From positions 1 through 27,343 of the forward strand of contig WRFF01000004.1 in the NCBI GenBank assembly GCA_009778945.1: DNA of 27,343 nt, given 5' to 3'. Shown one piece after another: positions 15,664 to 22,722 of the stretch (positions are counted from its first letter, which is position 1; every line of letters starts with the position of its first letter). The stretch comes from Clostridiales bacterium. Its GTDB lineage: Bacteria > Bacillota > Clostridia > Peptostreptococcales > Anaerovoracaceae. The notes beneath the pieces were generated by a model. That model ran no database searches and had not been told where the DNA came from. It saw nothing but the letters and a program-made list of their open reading frames with translations. The position numbers were made by a program, and so were the translations under genes.

Positions 15664-16191
15664 TTATTCCGTCCGCTTTTCTTCCCGCTTTCTCTTTTCA
15701 ATGAGATCCCGGAGCGTTGCGGGAAACGATGTATTGATTTTGTTGAGCGCTGATTCATGAATGCGCAGGCACGACCGCTTGCTGACGTAGGCGGAGTCGG
15801 CCGTATCCTGCCAGGACCTCCCCTCGATGTACCGCTCCCGGATAATCGTCCGCTCGGTTGGCGTCAGTCCCCTGATCATCGCCTCCACTATCCCGATCTC
15901 CTCCGTGATCCGGGAGATGGTACCCGTCAAGGCGGCATTCATATCGGCAAGTAGGGCGCCCGCCTCGGCCGTGGGATCTGCCTCCGGGTACCGCCGCGGA
16001 TTCTTTACACGTCCGATTGTGTGTTCTTCCTGCAGATCGGCATGTTCGATGTAACAGCTGCCGGCGTCGTAATCGCTCGGCGATTTCCTGCAGTCGAGAT
16101 TCCCGTTCGCCTCGCCAATGGCGCGCTGGAGCGCTTCAAGCTCGTGCGCAATCATTTTCACCGAGCGCAAATACTCTTTTGCCATATTCAT
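15664..16191 (-). CDS. Sigma-70 region 4-like regulator (ArpU/DUF1492-like), candidate late activator
   Basis: A 175-residue protein. Residues about 109-152 (LTPTERTIIRERYIEGRSWQ, DTADSAYVSKRSCLRIHESA) are a sigma-70 region-4-type helix-turn-helix, as in phage ArpU-like late regulators. The N-terminal half is helical with no recognisable domain. It is the last gene of the early operon, immediately before late promoter 1, the normal place for a late-gene activator. Start ATG overlaps the Rep stop (ATGA). Its target is inferred to be the two 26-bp elements. It could also be a more general RinA-like activator. Confidence 0.8.
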   Translation of the reverse strand: MNMAKEYLRSVKMIAHELEALQRAIGEANGNLDCRKSPSDYDAGSCYIEHADLQEEHTIGRVKNPRRYPEADPTAEAGALLADMNAALTGTISRITEEIGIVEAMIRGLTPTERTIIRERYIEGRSWQDTADSAYVSKRSCLRIHESALNKINTSFPATLRDLIEKRKREEKRTE

Positions 16192-17102
16192 GCAGCGACA
16201 CCTTCCGCGTCCGCAAGCAGCGCGTCTATATCAAACTCGTACTGCGCGCCGCCTTTCAAGTTCTCACGGATCCACCTGAGCGTCCCGTCCGCGATCGGCT
16301 GGTGCTTGCGCTTTCGGTGATATGCCTTGATCGTGGAGACGATCAGCGGGAACGTGTCGCGAGCGGGAGGCGCGCCTCGCTCTACGATCAGCGGCTTTTC
16401 TGTGTACGCCTTGAACGCGCGGCCGGTAAATGGATTGATTCCCTCGAATATGCTGTCCTTGTCGATATAGAATCCTGGATGCGGCGTCGGGCAGTCGAGC
16501 TCCGCGTTCTTCACGGTGTCGCGGACCGGGAGCGGATCAACCAGATTCCTGCTGTGCGAGAATGCCCGCTTGTTCTTTTGGTAGTTCCTTATGTCTATGG
16601 CTTTCTCTTTGCCGAGATAGGTTGCGAGCACCGCGCTGTCCTCGCCGTCCTGATCGTAGATGTCCTTGCGGTTTATATCGCCATAGCCCCATAGCTCGCG
16701 CAGCTCCCCGGAACTCGGCCCGCCGTTTATGATGATATGCACATGATGGCGGCCGGACTCCCCGATCTCCGACACGTACAGGTATTTGAACGGCAAACCT
16801 CGGCGCTTGTACCATCTGCGCAGTCGGCGTAGGAACCGTTCGATCTGTTTCCTCGCCGCCGCGTTGTCTTTCGGAAGATGCTCATCGTTGCTCGTGCAGG
16901 TGATAAACCCGTCTCCGCACCCGAAGTTCGCACAGATCAGGCGCTGTATTTTCCGGATCATGTTCCGCTTGTTGACTTCAAGAACGGCCGCCGCGCTCGG
17001 CGACTGCTTCGGCGCACGGTTTCTCCGCGGCGCCGTGGGATACGCCGAGTGAATCTTTGAAAATATTACCGCTCCCGCGAGCGTCCATTCCTTGACAAGC
17101 AT
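16188..17102 (-). CDS. HUH rolling-circle-type replication initiator
   Basis: A 304-residue protein with the three HUH-endonuclease motifs in order: FITCTSND (residues 66-73, motif I), GRHHVHIIIN with H120-V-H122 (motif II, metal-binding HUH), and AVLATYLGKE with catalytic Y162 and K165 (motif III, single-tyrosine type). It resembles the REP_ORF2/G2P-like replication proteins of filamentous and micro-phages and of plasmids. It nicks one strand at an origin and becomes linked to the 5' end. A Rep of this type in a tailed-phage genome suggests initiation by nicking, with host helicase and polymerase. Ribosome site GAGGAAAG. Confidence 0.85.
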   Translation of the reverse strand: MLVKEWTLAGAVIFSKIHSAYPTAPRRNRAPKQSPSAAAVLEVNKRNMIRKIQRLICANFGCGDGFITCTSNDEHLPKDNAAARKQIERFLRRLRRWYKRRGLPFKYLYVSEIGESGRHHVHIIINGGPSSGELRELWGYGDINRKDIYDQDGEDSAVLATYLGKEKAIDIRNYQKNKRAFSHSRNLVDPLPVRDTVKNAELDCPTPHPGFYIDKDSIFEGINPFTGRAFKAYTEKPLIVERGAPPARDTFPLIVSTIKAYHRKRKHQPIADGTLRWIRENLKGGAQYEFDIDALLADAEGVAA

Positions 17103-17189
17103 TTATTTTTCTTTCCTCAAATAATATGTGGTCGAGAAGATAATATGTACTACCAAGCCCAATGCTTCTATATAGAAGCGTTTCATTTA
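17103..17189. other. Candidate double-strand origin beside the HUH Rep gene
   Basis: This AT-rich 87-bp gap holds two copies of ATAATATGT (17121-17129 and 17140-17148, 19 bp apart) and a perfect 16-bp palindrome GCTTCTATATAGAAGC (17164-17179). Iterons plus a cruciform-forming palindrome next to a Rep gene are the usual make-up of a nicking origin. No nick site is identified. Inference from layout only. Confidence 0.4.
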
Positions 17190-17564
17190 TTATTTAGAAT
17201 TCTGTTCCTCAAACGCGTCGATAGCCTTCAGGGTGACCGCCGCAACCTGTATCGCTTCGAGCGCGACGCTCTGTGCGACTTCCTTTATAACTGGAAGCTT
17301 CAGCGCGATGACCGAAGCCTCATTGGTTTTGATCGCGTCCCAATACTCTTGCACAGCCTTACCGAGTTTTTTTATATTGATCTCCGTTTCCTCCAGCTCT
17401 TCAAGCATGACAGCATAGGCTTCGTGCTGCGAAGCGTAATCCGGATGGCCGGCGCACGCGTAATCTTTCTCTTCCGATATCGCCTTGGCAAGCGACTGCT
17501 CTACCTTCCCTCGCGCTTTCTTTAGCGCAGTCTCCGGAAACATCGTGACCTGATCTTTACTCAT
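17190..17564 (-). CDS. Hypothetical early phage protein, helical
   Basis: A 124-residue almost entirely helical protein (MSKDQVTMFPETALKKARGK to AIDAFEEQNSK) with a coiled-coil-like middle (YAVMLEELEETEINIKKLGK). I do not recognise a family. It overlaps the preceding gene by 8 bp, suggesting coupled translation, and lies directly upstream of the replication initiator and candidate origin, so a helper role in replication is possible but unproven. Confidence 0.7.
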   Translation of the reverse strand: MSKDQVTMFPETALKKARGKVEQSLAKAISEEKDYACAGHPDYASQHEAYAVMLEELEETEINIKKLGKAVQEYWDAIKTNEASVIALKLPVIKEVAQSVALEAIQVAAVTLKAIDAFEEQNSK

Positions 17565-17943
17565 TTTGTTTTGCCTCCTCTTCCTTCGGATGTAATTTAT
17601 AGCCTCTTGATTTTGCCGCCGCTCTTGCAGCCTCCCTTGTCCTGTAATAGCCAGATCTCAACAATCTGTTCTTGGGATTATGCATAAACCAGTCTGTTTT
17701 ATCGAGAATTACTTGATGGCTCAAATCAAACCCCACAGATCCAACAATATAAACTGGAGACCTTTGTGGGCAATCCTCCGGGCATGGGAATTCTTGATTT
17801 ACCCTTGCCCAGTGTTTACAGTCCCCTTCTAAATATCTACAAATTTCAGAAAGGTAATAAATCGGCGTACCCAATGGTAGTGCTAAGGCGACCCAGTTTT
17901 CTACTTCTATACCTTTGTACTCCGCATATGTCTTCTTTGTCAT
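17557..17943 (-). CDS. Hypothetical phage protein with cysteine-rich centre
   Basis: A 128-residue protein with GGAGG upstream. The middle contains several Cys (ICRYLEGDCKHWARVN then FPCPEDCPQRSPVYIVGS), which may bind metal or form a knuckle, and the C-terminus is basic (YYRTREAARAAAKSRGYKL). No known family recognised. Translationally coupled to the PC4-like gene before it. Confidence 0.65.
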   Translation of the reverse strand: MTKKTYAEYKGIEVENWVALALPLGTPIYYLSEICRYLEGDCKHWARVNQEFPCPEDCPQRSPVYIVGSVGFDLSHQVILDKTDWFMHNPKNRLLRSGYYRTREAARAAAKSRGYKLHPKEEEAKQNE

Positions 17944-18221
17944 TTATCTACCTCCTGTACCGCGCTCCGGGCGCGGGCGAGTTCTATATAATCCACTGTC
18001 GGCGCCGGGAGATCCAGCCGGATCAATATGTCCCGCAACAATGCAGCTTCAAGATCTGTCAGCGGTATGCCTTTTCCGGGTTTTTTCGCGTCGTCGAACC
18101 ATGACCGGATATCCAGCTTCGGCGGATCCCCGTTCCAGGAAACGCGCCGGACTTCTATCCGGGTGCTCTTCTTTTCGGACAGAATCCCGATATACTCATC
18201 TACGCGGAATTCAAGCGCCAT
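17940..18221 (-). CDS. YdbC/PC4-family single-strand DNA-binding protein
   Basis: A 93-residue protein from MALEFRVDEYIGILSEKKST. The pattern RRVSWNGDPPKLDIRSW, GKGIPLTDLEAALLRDILIR matches the Firmicutes YdbC family, structural homologues of the PC4/p15 transcription coactivator that bind single-stranded DNA as dimers. I chose ATG 18221 because GGAGG sits 9 bases upstream; a longer open frame to 18329 runs inside the neighbour in another phase. It probably coats single strands during replication, fitting with the HUH Rep nearby. Confidence 0.82.
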   Translation of the reverse strand: MALEFRVDEYIGILSEKKSTRIEVRRVSWNGDPPKLDIRSWFDDAKKPGKGIPLTDLEAALLRDILIRLDLPAPTVDYIELARARSAVQEVDK

Positions 18222-18549
18222 GATCTGTATCCTCCGTTTCACTCTTGTCCAAAATTTCCAGCGCCCATGATATATTTTCGCGCAATATGCATTCATAATC
18301 TCTGGAAAGTATCTGATTTTCGATAGCACTCAACTCATCGTAAAGCCTCGCTATGTGCCTCAGTATTTCGGCTTTTTTTATCGGCGCATTCGCTTTTTTT
18401 TCTTCAATGCTCGCAAGCATTCTCGCAAGATATCTCCGCGCTTCTATTCGCCCACCTGGCGTGTTGTTATATACGAAACGCGCGGTATTCTCCTTATTAA
18501 TTGTCAGACGCGGCTTAATTGTTTTGTTTTGTGGTTTTGGCTTAGTCAA
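18211..18549 (-). CDS. Hypothetical helical early protein
   Basis: A 112-residue protein with a basic N-terminus (MTKPKPQNKTIKPRLTINKE) and a long helical stretch (ASIEEKKANAPIKKAEILRH then RLYDELSAIENQILSRD). Start is TTG directly after the ParB-like stop, with GGAGGGGG 5 bases upstream. Ends 11 bp inside the YdbC-like gene. Family unknown; a DNA-associated role is only a guess. Confidence 0.65.
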   Translation of the reverse strand: MTKPKPQNKTIKPRLTINKENTARFVYNNTPGGRIEARRYLARMLASIEEKKANAPIKKAEILRHIARLYDELSAIENQILSRDYECILRENISWALEILDKSETEDTDHGA

Positions 18550-19938
18550 TTAGACCCCCTCCGCATCCTCTTCTTTTTTGGCGACCAGCGTGTATAGCGG
18601 ATGCGTGCCGTCCACGATCTGCCTCTCAACGTCGCTCATTTCATAGCCAAATTTTCCGAGGAATGCATAGACATCGGTCTGGCTGTAGTCACGCTTTTGA
18701 AAGAGCGCCCTGCCATCACCTCCCCAGCTTTTATGCCATACGTTTTCCTGATCATCGATCACCAGATAGACCATCAGAAATAAGCCGTGGATCCAGCCGC
18801 TTTGTACCTCTTCGACAAGCGTGCTGATCGGCGTATCCTCCTCTTCGTGCAGTTCACGTTTTTCCTCATCCCATTTGTATAGATCCGCAAAGATCTCGGT
18901 ATTCGGTTCACCCGCAGAATACTCTTCAATATCCATGCAGCATATGGCGGCCTGAAATATCTCGTTCTTGTTCCGGTCCAAGGCACGCATGGGAACAGTA
19001 CGTACGAACTCCAGACGCAGCGTATACATCTGCCTGCATATTTCGTCCAGTTTCGCGGCGCGATCGGCTGCGTCCGCTTTTTCCTGCTGCGCTTTCTTAA
19101 CATCATCCGCCGTAATGCCGCTTTGCGAGAATTTCTCCATTTTATTGCCATATAAATACCACCGCGTGCCGCTTCCTTCTGTATAATAGACGGCCTCTGT
19201 CGGGATTTCATCCGCCTCCTGCTCCGCGTCGAAATCATCATCGATATCGATATGATGCTCTAATCTTGTGTATTTCCATGCTTCCTCGTTTTTCGGAAAT
19301 GGTAATATCCCCTGGTTCTCTAAAAATGCACGGATTCGCGGCGCGTTCCGCTCCGCTGCTTCCTTCCTTATCCTCTCATTACACCAGTAATCAAAGTTTG
19401 GCGATCCGATATAGTCCAGTACAAATTTCTTGTTTTCCGGATCCGTGAGTTTTTCCAGTTTAATATAATCCCCAATCGTAGCGCCCTTGGCAATGCCCTT
19501 TTCAACGGCGTCTCTTGGCAGCTCCGCGATCTTTAAGCGGTGCCGCACCGTCGATTCGCTGAATCCCGTTTTTTCGACAATCTCCGGGATCGTGGCGCCG
19601 AGATCAATCATCATCTGAAATCCCGCCGCCTGCTCCGGGATCGTTAAATCAGCACGGGCAAGATTCTCGAGCAGCATGGTCCCGAGCTGTTCTTTCGGAT
19701 CCATCTCCACGATGGCGCACGGGACAGTTTCCAGTCCCGCGAGTTTCGCTGCCGCAAGTCGCCGGTGGCCGATCACGATCCTATATATTCCGGTCCCGGC
19801 GAGCGGGACAACAGTTAGGTTCTGCAAGACCCCTCTCGCCTTGATGCTCTCGGCGAGCTCGGCGAGATCCCCGAGATTGTCCCCGCGCGGGTTGTCCGGA
19901 TGCGGGCTCAAGTCTTTTACGCTTATTTCCTGTATCAT
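18550..19938 (-). CDS. ParB-like nuclease/DNA-binding domain protein
   Basis: A 462-residue protein. Residues 1-95 are a ParB N-terminal domain (VKDLSPHPDNPRGDNLGDLA, and the nucleotide-binding motif GHRRLAAAK at 57-65). A helix-turn-helix follows (TIPEIVEKTGFSESTVRHRL, about 117-136), then a long acidic C-terminal region with no match that I recognise. Phage ParB-like proteins of this sort may spread on DNA, act as nucleases or regulators, or help replication; no ParA is present, so segregation is unlikely. Start overlaps the upstream gene by 4 bases. Confidence 0.88.
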   Translation of the reverse strand: MIQEISVKDLSPHPDNPRGDNLGDLAELAESIKARGVLQNLTVVPLAGTGIYRIVIGHRRLAAAKLAGLETVPCAIVEMDPKEQLGTMLLENLARADLTIPEQAAGFQMMIDLGATIPEIVEKTGFSESTVRHRLKIAELPRDAVEKGIAKGATIGDYIKLEKLTDPENKKFVLDYIGSPNFDYWCNERIRKEAAERNAPRIRAFLENQGILPFPKNEEAWKYTRLEHHIDIDDDFDAEQEADEIPTEAVYYTEGSGTRWYLYGNKMEKFSQSGITADDVKKAQQEKADAADRAAKLDEICRQMYTLRLEFVRTVPMRALDRNKNEIFQAAICCMDIEEYSAGEPNTEIFADLYKWDEEKRELHEEEDTPISTLVEEVQSGWIHGLFLMVYLVIDDQENVWHKSWGGDGRALFQKRDYSQTDVYAFLGKFGYEMSDVERQIVDGTHPLYTLVAKKEEDAEGV

Positions 19939-20198
19939 TTTTGTTTCTCCTCTCTATTTTTCCGGTCGGCTTCCTGTTGCCGGGCAAATTCCTCGCGCTG
20001 CCGGCGCGCTACGGCGCCCGGATCGCTTTTGCTTTCCGGAAGCGGCTTCGGCCCTTGCTCGGCATAATTCCACTTCGTTTTCAGCGGCGGATTCACATCG
20101 ATGGTCACAGCTTTTTTCCGGCAGTCCAAACAGCGCTTCGCCCGGCTTGCCTTGCCTGATGCCTCGAACTGTTTTCCGCAGATTATACAGGTCTTCAT
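19935..20198 (-). CDS. Small zinc-ribbon protein
   Basis: An 87-residue protein starting MKTCIICGKQFEASGKASRA, with C4, C7 and RCLDCRKK as a four-cysteine zinc knuckle. The rest is highly charged and probably unstructured. Possible nucleic acid-binding role. Its start overlaps the stop of the previous gene, and the run of eleven G just upstream may serve as part of its ribosome site. Confidence 0.65.
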   Translation of the reverse strand: MKTCIICGKQFEASGKASRAKRCLDCRKKAVTIDVNPPLKTKWNYAEQGPKPLPESKSDPGAVARRQREEFARQQEADRKNREEKQK

Positions 20199-20380
20199 GA
20201 CAACGCCCCCCCCCCCGATTTTTTTGCCGCCTTGCTTTCCACCTGCAAAAACGCGCTGCAGGTGACAATAAGCGGTGATTTTGGGTTCAAGCCATCAACG
20301 GAAACTGTCTGCGTGGTCGTGTATGCGCAAACATCATTTTTGATGCATGATTCACAATCAGGCTTTTTTAATGCGTACAA
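20195..20380 (-). CDS. Small cysteine-rich protein with G11 tract near its 3' end
   Basis: A 61-residue frame (TTG start, YALKKPDCESCIKNDVCAYT) with C-x2-C, another Cys and a later Cys, suggesting metal binding. The start is uncertain: the GAGGAGG site is about 16 bases away, and it lies at the end of an overlapping 22-codon frame (20386-20454). Codons near the 3' end read through an 11-base G run (minus strand; C at 20206-20216), so the C-terminal residues SGGGALS would change with any change in tract length. Confidence 0.55.
   Translation of the reverse strand: MYALKKPDCESCIKNDVCAYTTTQTVSVDGLNPKSPLIVTCSAFLQVESKAAKKSGGGALS
20206..20216. repeat. Homopolymer of eleven C (G on coding strand)
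   Basis: Eleven C in a row on the plus strand, inside the last codons of the upstream gene and just before the zinc-ribbon start. Such tracts are prone to slippage and to read errors. Confidence 0.95.
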
Positions 20381-20443
20381 AATCGTTATTGTGCGGCCTC
20401 CTCTTCATATTTCCAGCGTAGCTCGATATCTGATTCGGAGTTT

Positions 20444-20620
20444 TTACTCCTCATGCCTACCAAGCCTCTCTATGCGCTCCATACGCCGAGCGTGTATGCT
20501 CTCTTTATACCTGTCGCGGATAACCTCCGCGAACGCGCAGCCGGCCACTCCGGCAACCGCGCCAATCCCAACACACACGATGCACATCAAAATGACGCGC
20601 GGTGTCTCCATCGTCAGCAT
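20444..20620 (-). CDS. Small single-span membrane protein
   Basis: A 58-residue frame with GGAGG 8 bases before ATG. Sequence: MLTMETPRVILMCIVCVGIG, then AVAGVAGCAFAEVIRDRYKE and a basic tail ARRMERIERLGRHEE. Residues about 8-31 form one hydrophobic segment. It overlaps the preceding 56-residue gene by 7 bases. Function unknown. Confidence 0.65.
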   Translation of the reverse strand: MLTMETPRVILMCIVCVGIGAVAGVAGCAFAEVIRDRYKESIHARRMERIERLGRHEE

Positions 20621-20784
20621 TTTCCTACCTCCGTTTTATTTATTTCCGGTGCTATCCGCCGCCCCGAAAGATCATGAAAAGAGCGGGCTATGGCACCCGT
20701 AGAAAAGACGATCCTTACGGAGACCGCTGCCTCAAGCGGTCCGGGACGGCGGATAACGCCGGAAAATTTATAAACGTTGTTCAT
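20614..20784 (-). CDS. Small hypothetical protein (56 residues)
   Basis: Frame MNNVYKFSGVIRRPGPLEAA through TEVGKC. Start ATG overlaps the stop of the gene before it (ATGA) and the stop overlaps the next gene, so it is locked into the coupled chain. No domain recognised; mixed beta-like character and basic. Confidence 0.55.
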   Translation of the reverse strand: MNNVYKFSGVIRRPGPLEAAVSVRIVFSTGAIARSFHDLSGRRIAPEINKTEVGKC

Positions 20785-21020
20785 GCGAACATCCCTCTCT
20801 CTTTGAGCATCTCAAAGACATCCTCGACATGATATTTTCGATGGTTCCCGATTGGGATTTTTGGATAGCCTTTCATGATCTTGTTTACCTGGTCGCCATT
20901 CGTCCCGAGCAACAGAGCCACGCATCCGGTCGAAATAATATAAGCGTGGCTTTCGCCTTCATATTCGGTTCCGGCCAGACGAATAGGCAACTCCCGTATA
21001 AACTCGGCTCTCGTGATCAT
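20781..21020 (-). CDS. Small winged-helix/excisionase-like DNA-binding protein
   Basis: A 79-residue protein. The stretch VALLLGTNGDQVNKIMKGYP then IPIGNHRKYHVEDVFEMLKE resembles the helix-turn-helix plus wing of MerR/excisionase-type proteins (R-KYH like the R-Y motif after the recognition helix). It could be an excisionase or an early regulator. It is far from the integrase, which weakens the excisionase idea. Coupled start and stop with neighbours. Confidence 0.6.
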   Translation of the reverse strand: MITRAEFIRELPIRLAGTEYEGESHAYIISTGCVALLLGTNGDQVNKIMKGYPKIPIGNHRKYHVEDVFEMLKERGMFA

Positions 21021-21466
21021 TTGCCCGCCCCCTCTGTGATCTTCCCGGCGCCGTCCGAAAAATAAGCGGCGTCAAGTTTTCGCTGTGTTTCTTCGCGGCG
21101 CCGGCGCTCTTCGGCCGTGGCCGCGGCTTTCGCTTCCGGGCTGTCAAAATTGTCAAGCGTGATCCACGCCGGCGGGGTCTCCCATCTCTGCATCTGCCTG
21201 TGAAGATGTATTTCCCGGTTGTAATGATCGAGCAGTTTCTCATACGCCATCGCTTTCAATATCGTGAATGAAACGCCCGCTTTCCGCGTGGCCATAACCA
21301 ATGTGCTGAAGATCTGCTCAAAGGCGAACTCGGCCTCCTCGGGTGTGGCGTTCTCCGTCTGGAGATCTTTATATATACCCTGCTCTCCGTTGAGAAATTC
21401 CGGCTTCTGCGCGTCGACCCGATATGCGGTGTCATCGATCCGTTCCTCGGTCCTGGTGTTCTTCAT
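21017..21466 (-). CDS. Hypothetical early protein
   Basis: A 149-residue mostly helical protein (MKNTRTEERIDDTAYRVDAQ to AYFSDGAGKITEGAGK). Charged, with a middle FAFEQIFSTLVMATRKAGVS; no family recognised. Starts at ATG overlapping the preceding stop. Confidence 0.65.
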   Translation of the reverse strand: MKNTRTEERIDDTAYRVDAQKPEFLNGEQGIYKDLQTENATPEEAEFAFEQIFSTLVMATRKAGVSFTILKAMAYEKLLDHYNREIHLHRQMQRWETPPAWITLDNFDSPEAKAAATAEERRRREETQRKLDAAYFSDGAGKITEGAGK

Positions 21467-21654
21467 TTGACCCCCCCTATGAAACGGATAGGCCGGAGGA
21501 ATAAGAGGATCATTTTCGGCAAGCAGATCTCCGTAGATTGACCAGTATTGCGCAACATCACGCAGTGGATCTCTGGATCTGATCTGTCGTCACGCGTCGC
21601 CTTTGTCTCGACGACACAAATTATCCTTACTGATTTTGTTCCTTGGTATTTCAT
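21463..21654 (-). pseudogene. Small early gene, likely carrying two compensating frameshifts
   Basis: The straight 63-codon frame starts well (MKYQGTKSVRIICVVETKAT) and ends at a good overlapping stop, but its middle is poor. The -1 frame from about 21577 to 21470 reads RSRDPLRDVAQYWSIYGDLL, AENDPLIPPAYPFHRGG, a pattern resembling small Clostridia phage proteins ending in QYWS-x-DG-x-LLAE-x-DP. To recover it, one base is missing near 21580 and one G is extra in a run of seven G at 21471-21477. Either two errors in the sequence or a true mutation. Confidence 0.55.
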
Positions 21655-21866
21655 CGTGCTTTTTCCCTCTGGCGCCGAGCGTTCGCCGCGATCCGCTTCT
21701 TATCGCGACCACTGCCCGCCATGCTATGCGTCAATTCATCGAATGTCCGCGGGGATTCCCGCCAGTCTTTACCCTTATGCTGCTGCTGATATTCGAATTC
21801 GGCGACTTTAAGCGTTTTCCCGTGGCGACTATGCTGCTGTGAAACTTCGCGTTTTCCCTTTTTCAT
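21651..21866 (-). CDS. Small basic hypothetical protein
   Basis: A 71-residue, very basic protein (MKKGKREVSQQHSRHGKTLK, and ANARRQREKAR at the end). Overlaps next gene by 4 bp. Probably nucleic-acid associated, by charge only. Confidence 0.55.
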   Translation of the reverse strand: MKKGKREVSQQHSRHGKTLKVAEFEYQQQHKGKDWRESPRTFDELTHSMAGSGRDKKRIAANARRQREKAR

Positions 21867-21883
21867 CGCGTTTCCTCCACCTT

Positions 21884-22108
21884 TCAGATAGACATGCTGA
21901 AAATGAAGCGAAGAACGAGATATACGAGGCCAATAATGACGGCCGCACTGGTGACGGCACTCACACTCGGCGCGCCGTTGATCGCCTTGTATATCTTCAC
22001 CATTTCGTCTGTAAGCTTCTGCAGATCTTCCGCATCTGCGGTCTCTGATTCGTCCGCCAGCAATTCCAGCTGGCGGAAGAGCAGTTCTTTTTGTTTGGTG
22101 ATATTCAT
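21884..22108 (-). CDS. Small membrane protein
   Basis: A 74-residue frame from MNITKQKELLFRQLELLADE with a C-terminal membrane span AVIIGLVYLVLRFIFSM. I favour ATG 22108 (GGAAGG 9 bases upstream) over the in-frame ATG at 22117. The N-terminal part is a soluble helix. It lies left of the divergent plus-strand gene. Function unknown. Confidence 0.6.
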   Translation of the reverse strand: MNITKQKELLFRQLELLADESETADAEDLQKLTDEMVKIYKAINGAPSVSAVTSAAVIIGLVYLVLRFIFSMSI

Positions 22109-22240
22109 CCTCTTCATCCTTCCTATTTATTTACCAATCTTCCGTGATCTACTATCCATTCTCTGCGAGACGGCGGCAGCACGTGAATCGTTAAGCGTGC
22201 TGATAAAAGGCGGTTCCGCCGTCTTGCACAAAACAGAGCG

Positions 22241-22249
22241 TGATATAAT
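22241..22249 (+). promoter_or_regulatory. Extended -10 promoter of plus-strand gene
   Basis: TGATATAAT is a perfect extended -10 (TGn-TATAAT). No well-spaced -35 box; TTGCAC at 22224 is 14 bp away. Predicted start at about 22256, at or one base before the ATG at 22257. Confidence 0.7.
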
Positions 22250-22256
22250 GCGGGAC

Positions 22257-22601
22257 ATGAAGGATATCTTTGACAATCTGACCGACGAAGAACTTGAAAC
22301 CTTGCGATATTTTGCGGGACGACAAGGCGAATGGCTTGAGGTTCCGATTGATTGGTGTGTCCGGAGCCTGTATGACAAGGGGTTGCTGATCGGTACAATG
22401 ACTTGGCAAGGCATCTTTATAAACGCGGGGATTTCCGACAAGGGGCTTGAAGCGCTCCGGTACCGCGATGAGAAAGCCGAGCGTGAGCGCAAAGAAAAGA
22501 AACAAGCAGGCAGACGGTATTGGATCCCGATCATTATAAGCAATTGCTTGGCAGCCGCAGCCATTGTCGTCGCCATCATTGCCCTGCTCCACTCTTTATG
22601 A
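22257..22601 (+). CDS. Plus-strand small protein with C-terminal membrane span, apparently leaderless
   Basis: A 114-residue protein running against the early operon. Residues 1-70 (MKDIFDNLTDEELETLRYFA; ISDKGLEALRYRDEK) look like a small helical, possibly winged-helix domain; a charged linker follows, then a hydrophobic segment YWIPIIISNCLAAAAIVVAI (about 89-111). The -10 box TATAAT overlaps the upstream in-frame ATG at 22248, so the usable start is 22257 and the mRNA would have almost no leader. Ends inside the convergent small gene. Likely an independently expressed moron; role unknown. Confidence 0.65.
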   Translation: MKDIFDNLTDEELETLRYFAGRQGEWLEVPIDWCVRSLYDKGLLIGTMTWQGIFINAGISDKGLEALRYRDEKAERERKEKKQAGRRYWIPIIISNCLAAAAIVVAIIALLHSL

Positions 22602-22722
22602 AAGCCACTATAGCCACTATGAGAGCAGTTACCGGTAGCATATAACTTATAATTCCCGCCGCTACGGAATGATCGCAGGGGAACTCCCAAACACTTTTGA
22701 AAAAATGAAGGATTCTCTTCAT
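22576..22722 (-). CDS. Small membrane protein (48 residues)
   Basis: Frame MKRILHFFKSVWEFPCDHSV then AAGIISYMLPVTALIVAIVA with FIKSGAGQ at the end. Start overlaps the stop of the gene before (ATGA). One predicted span at about 22-41. Overlaps the 3' end of the plus-strand gene by 26 bases. Confidence 0.5.
   Translation of the reverse strand: MKRILHFFKSVWEFPCDHSVAAGIISYMLPVTALIVAIVAFIKSGAGQ

Noticed and set aside
20386..20454. A 22-codon frame (MRSKNSESDIELRWKYEEEA) between two small genes
   Set aside because: It overlaps the previous gene and has only a weak ribosome site; too short to support as a gene, though its end carries GAGGAGG that may serve the next one.
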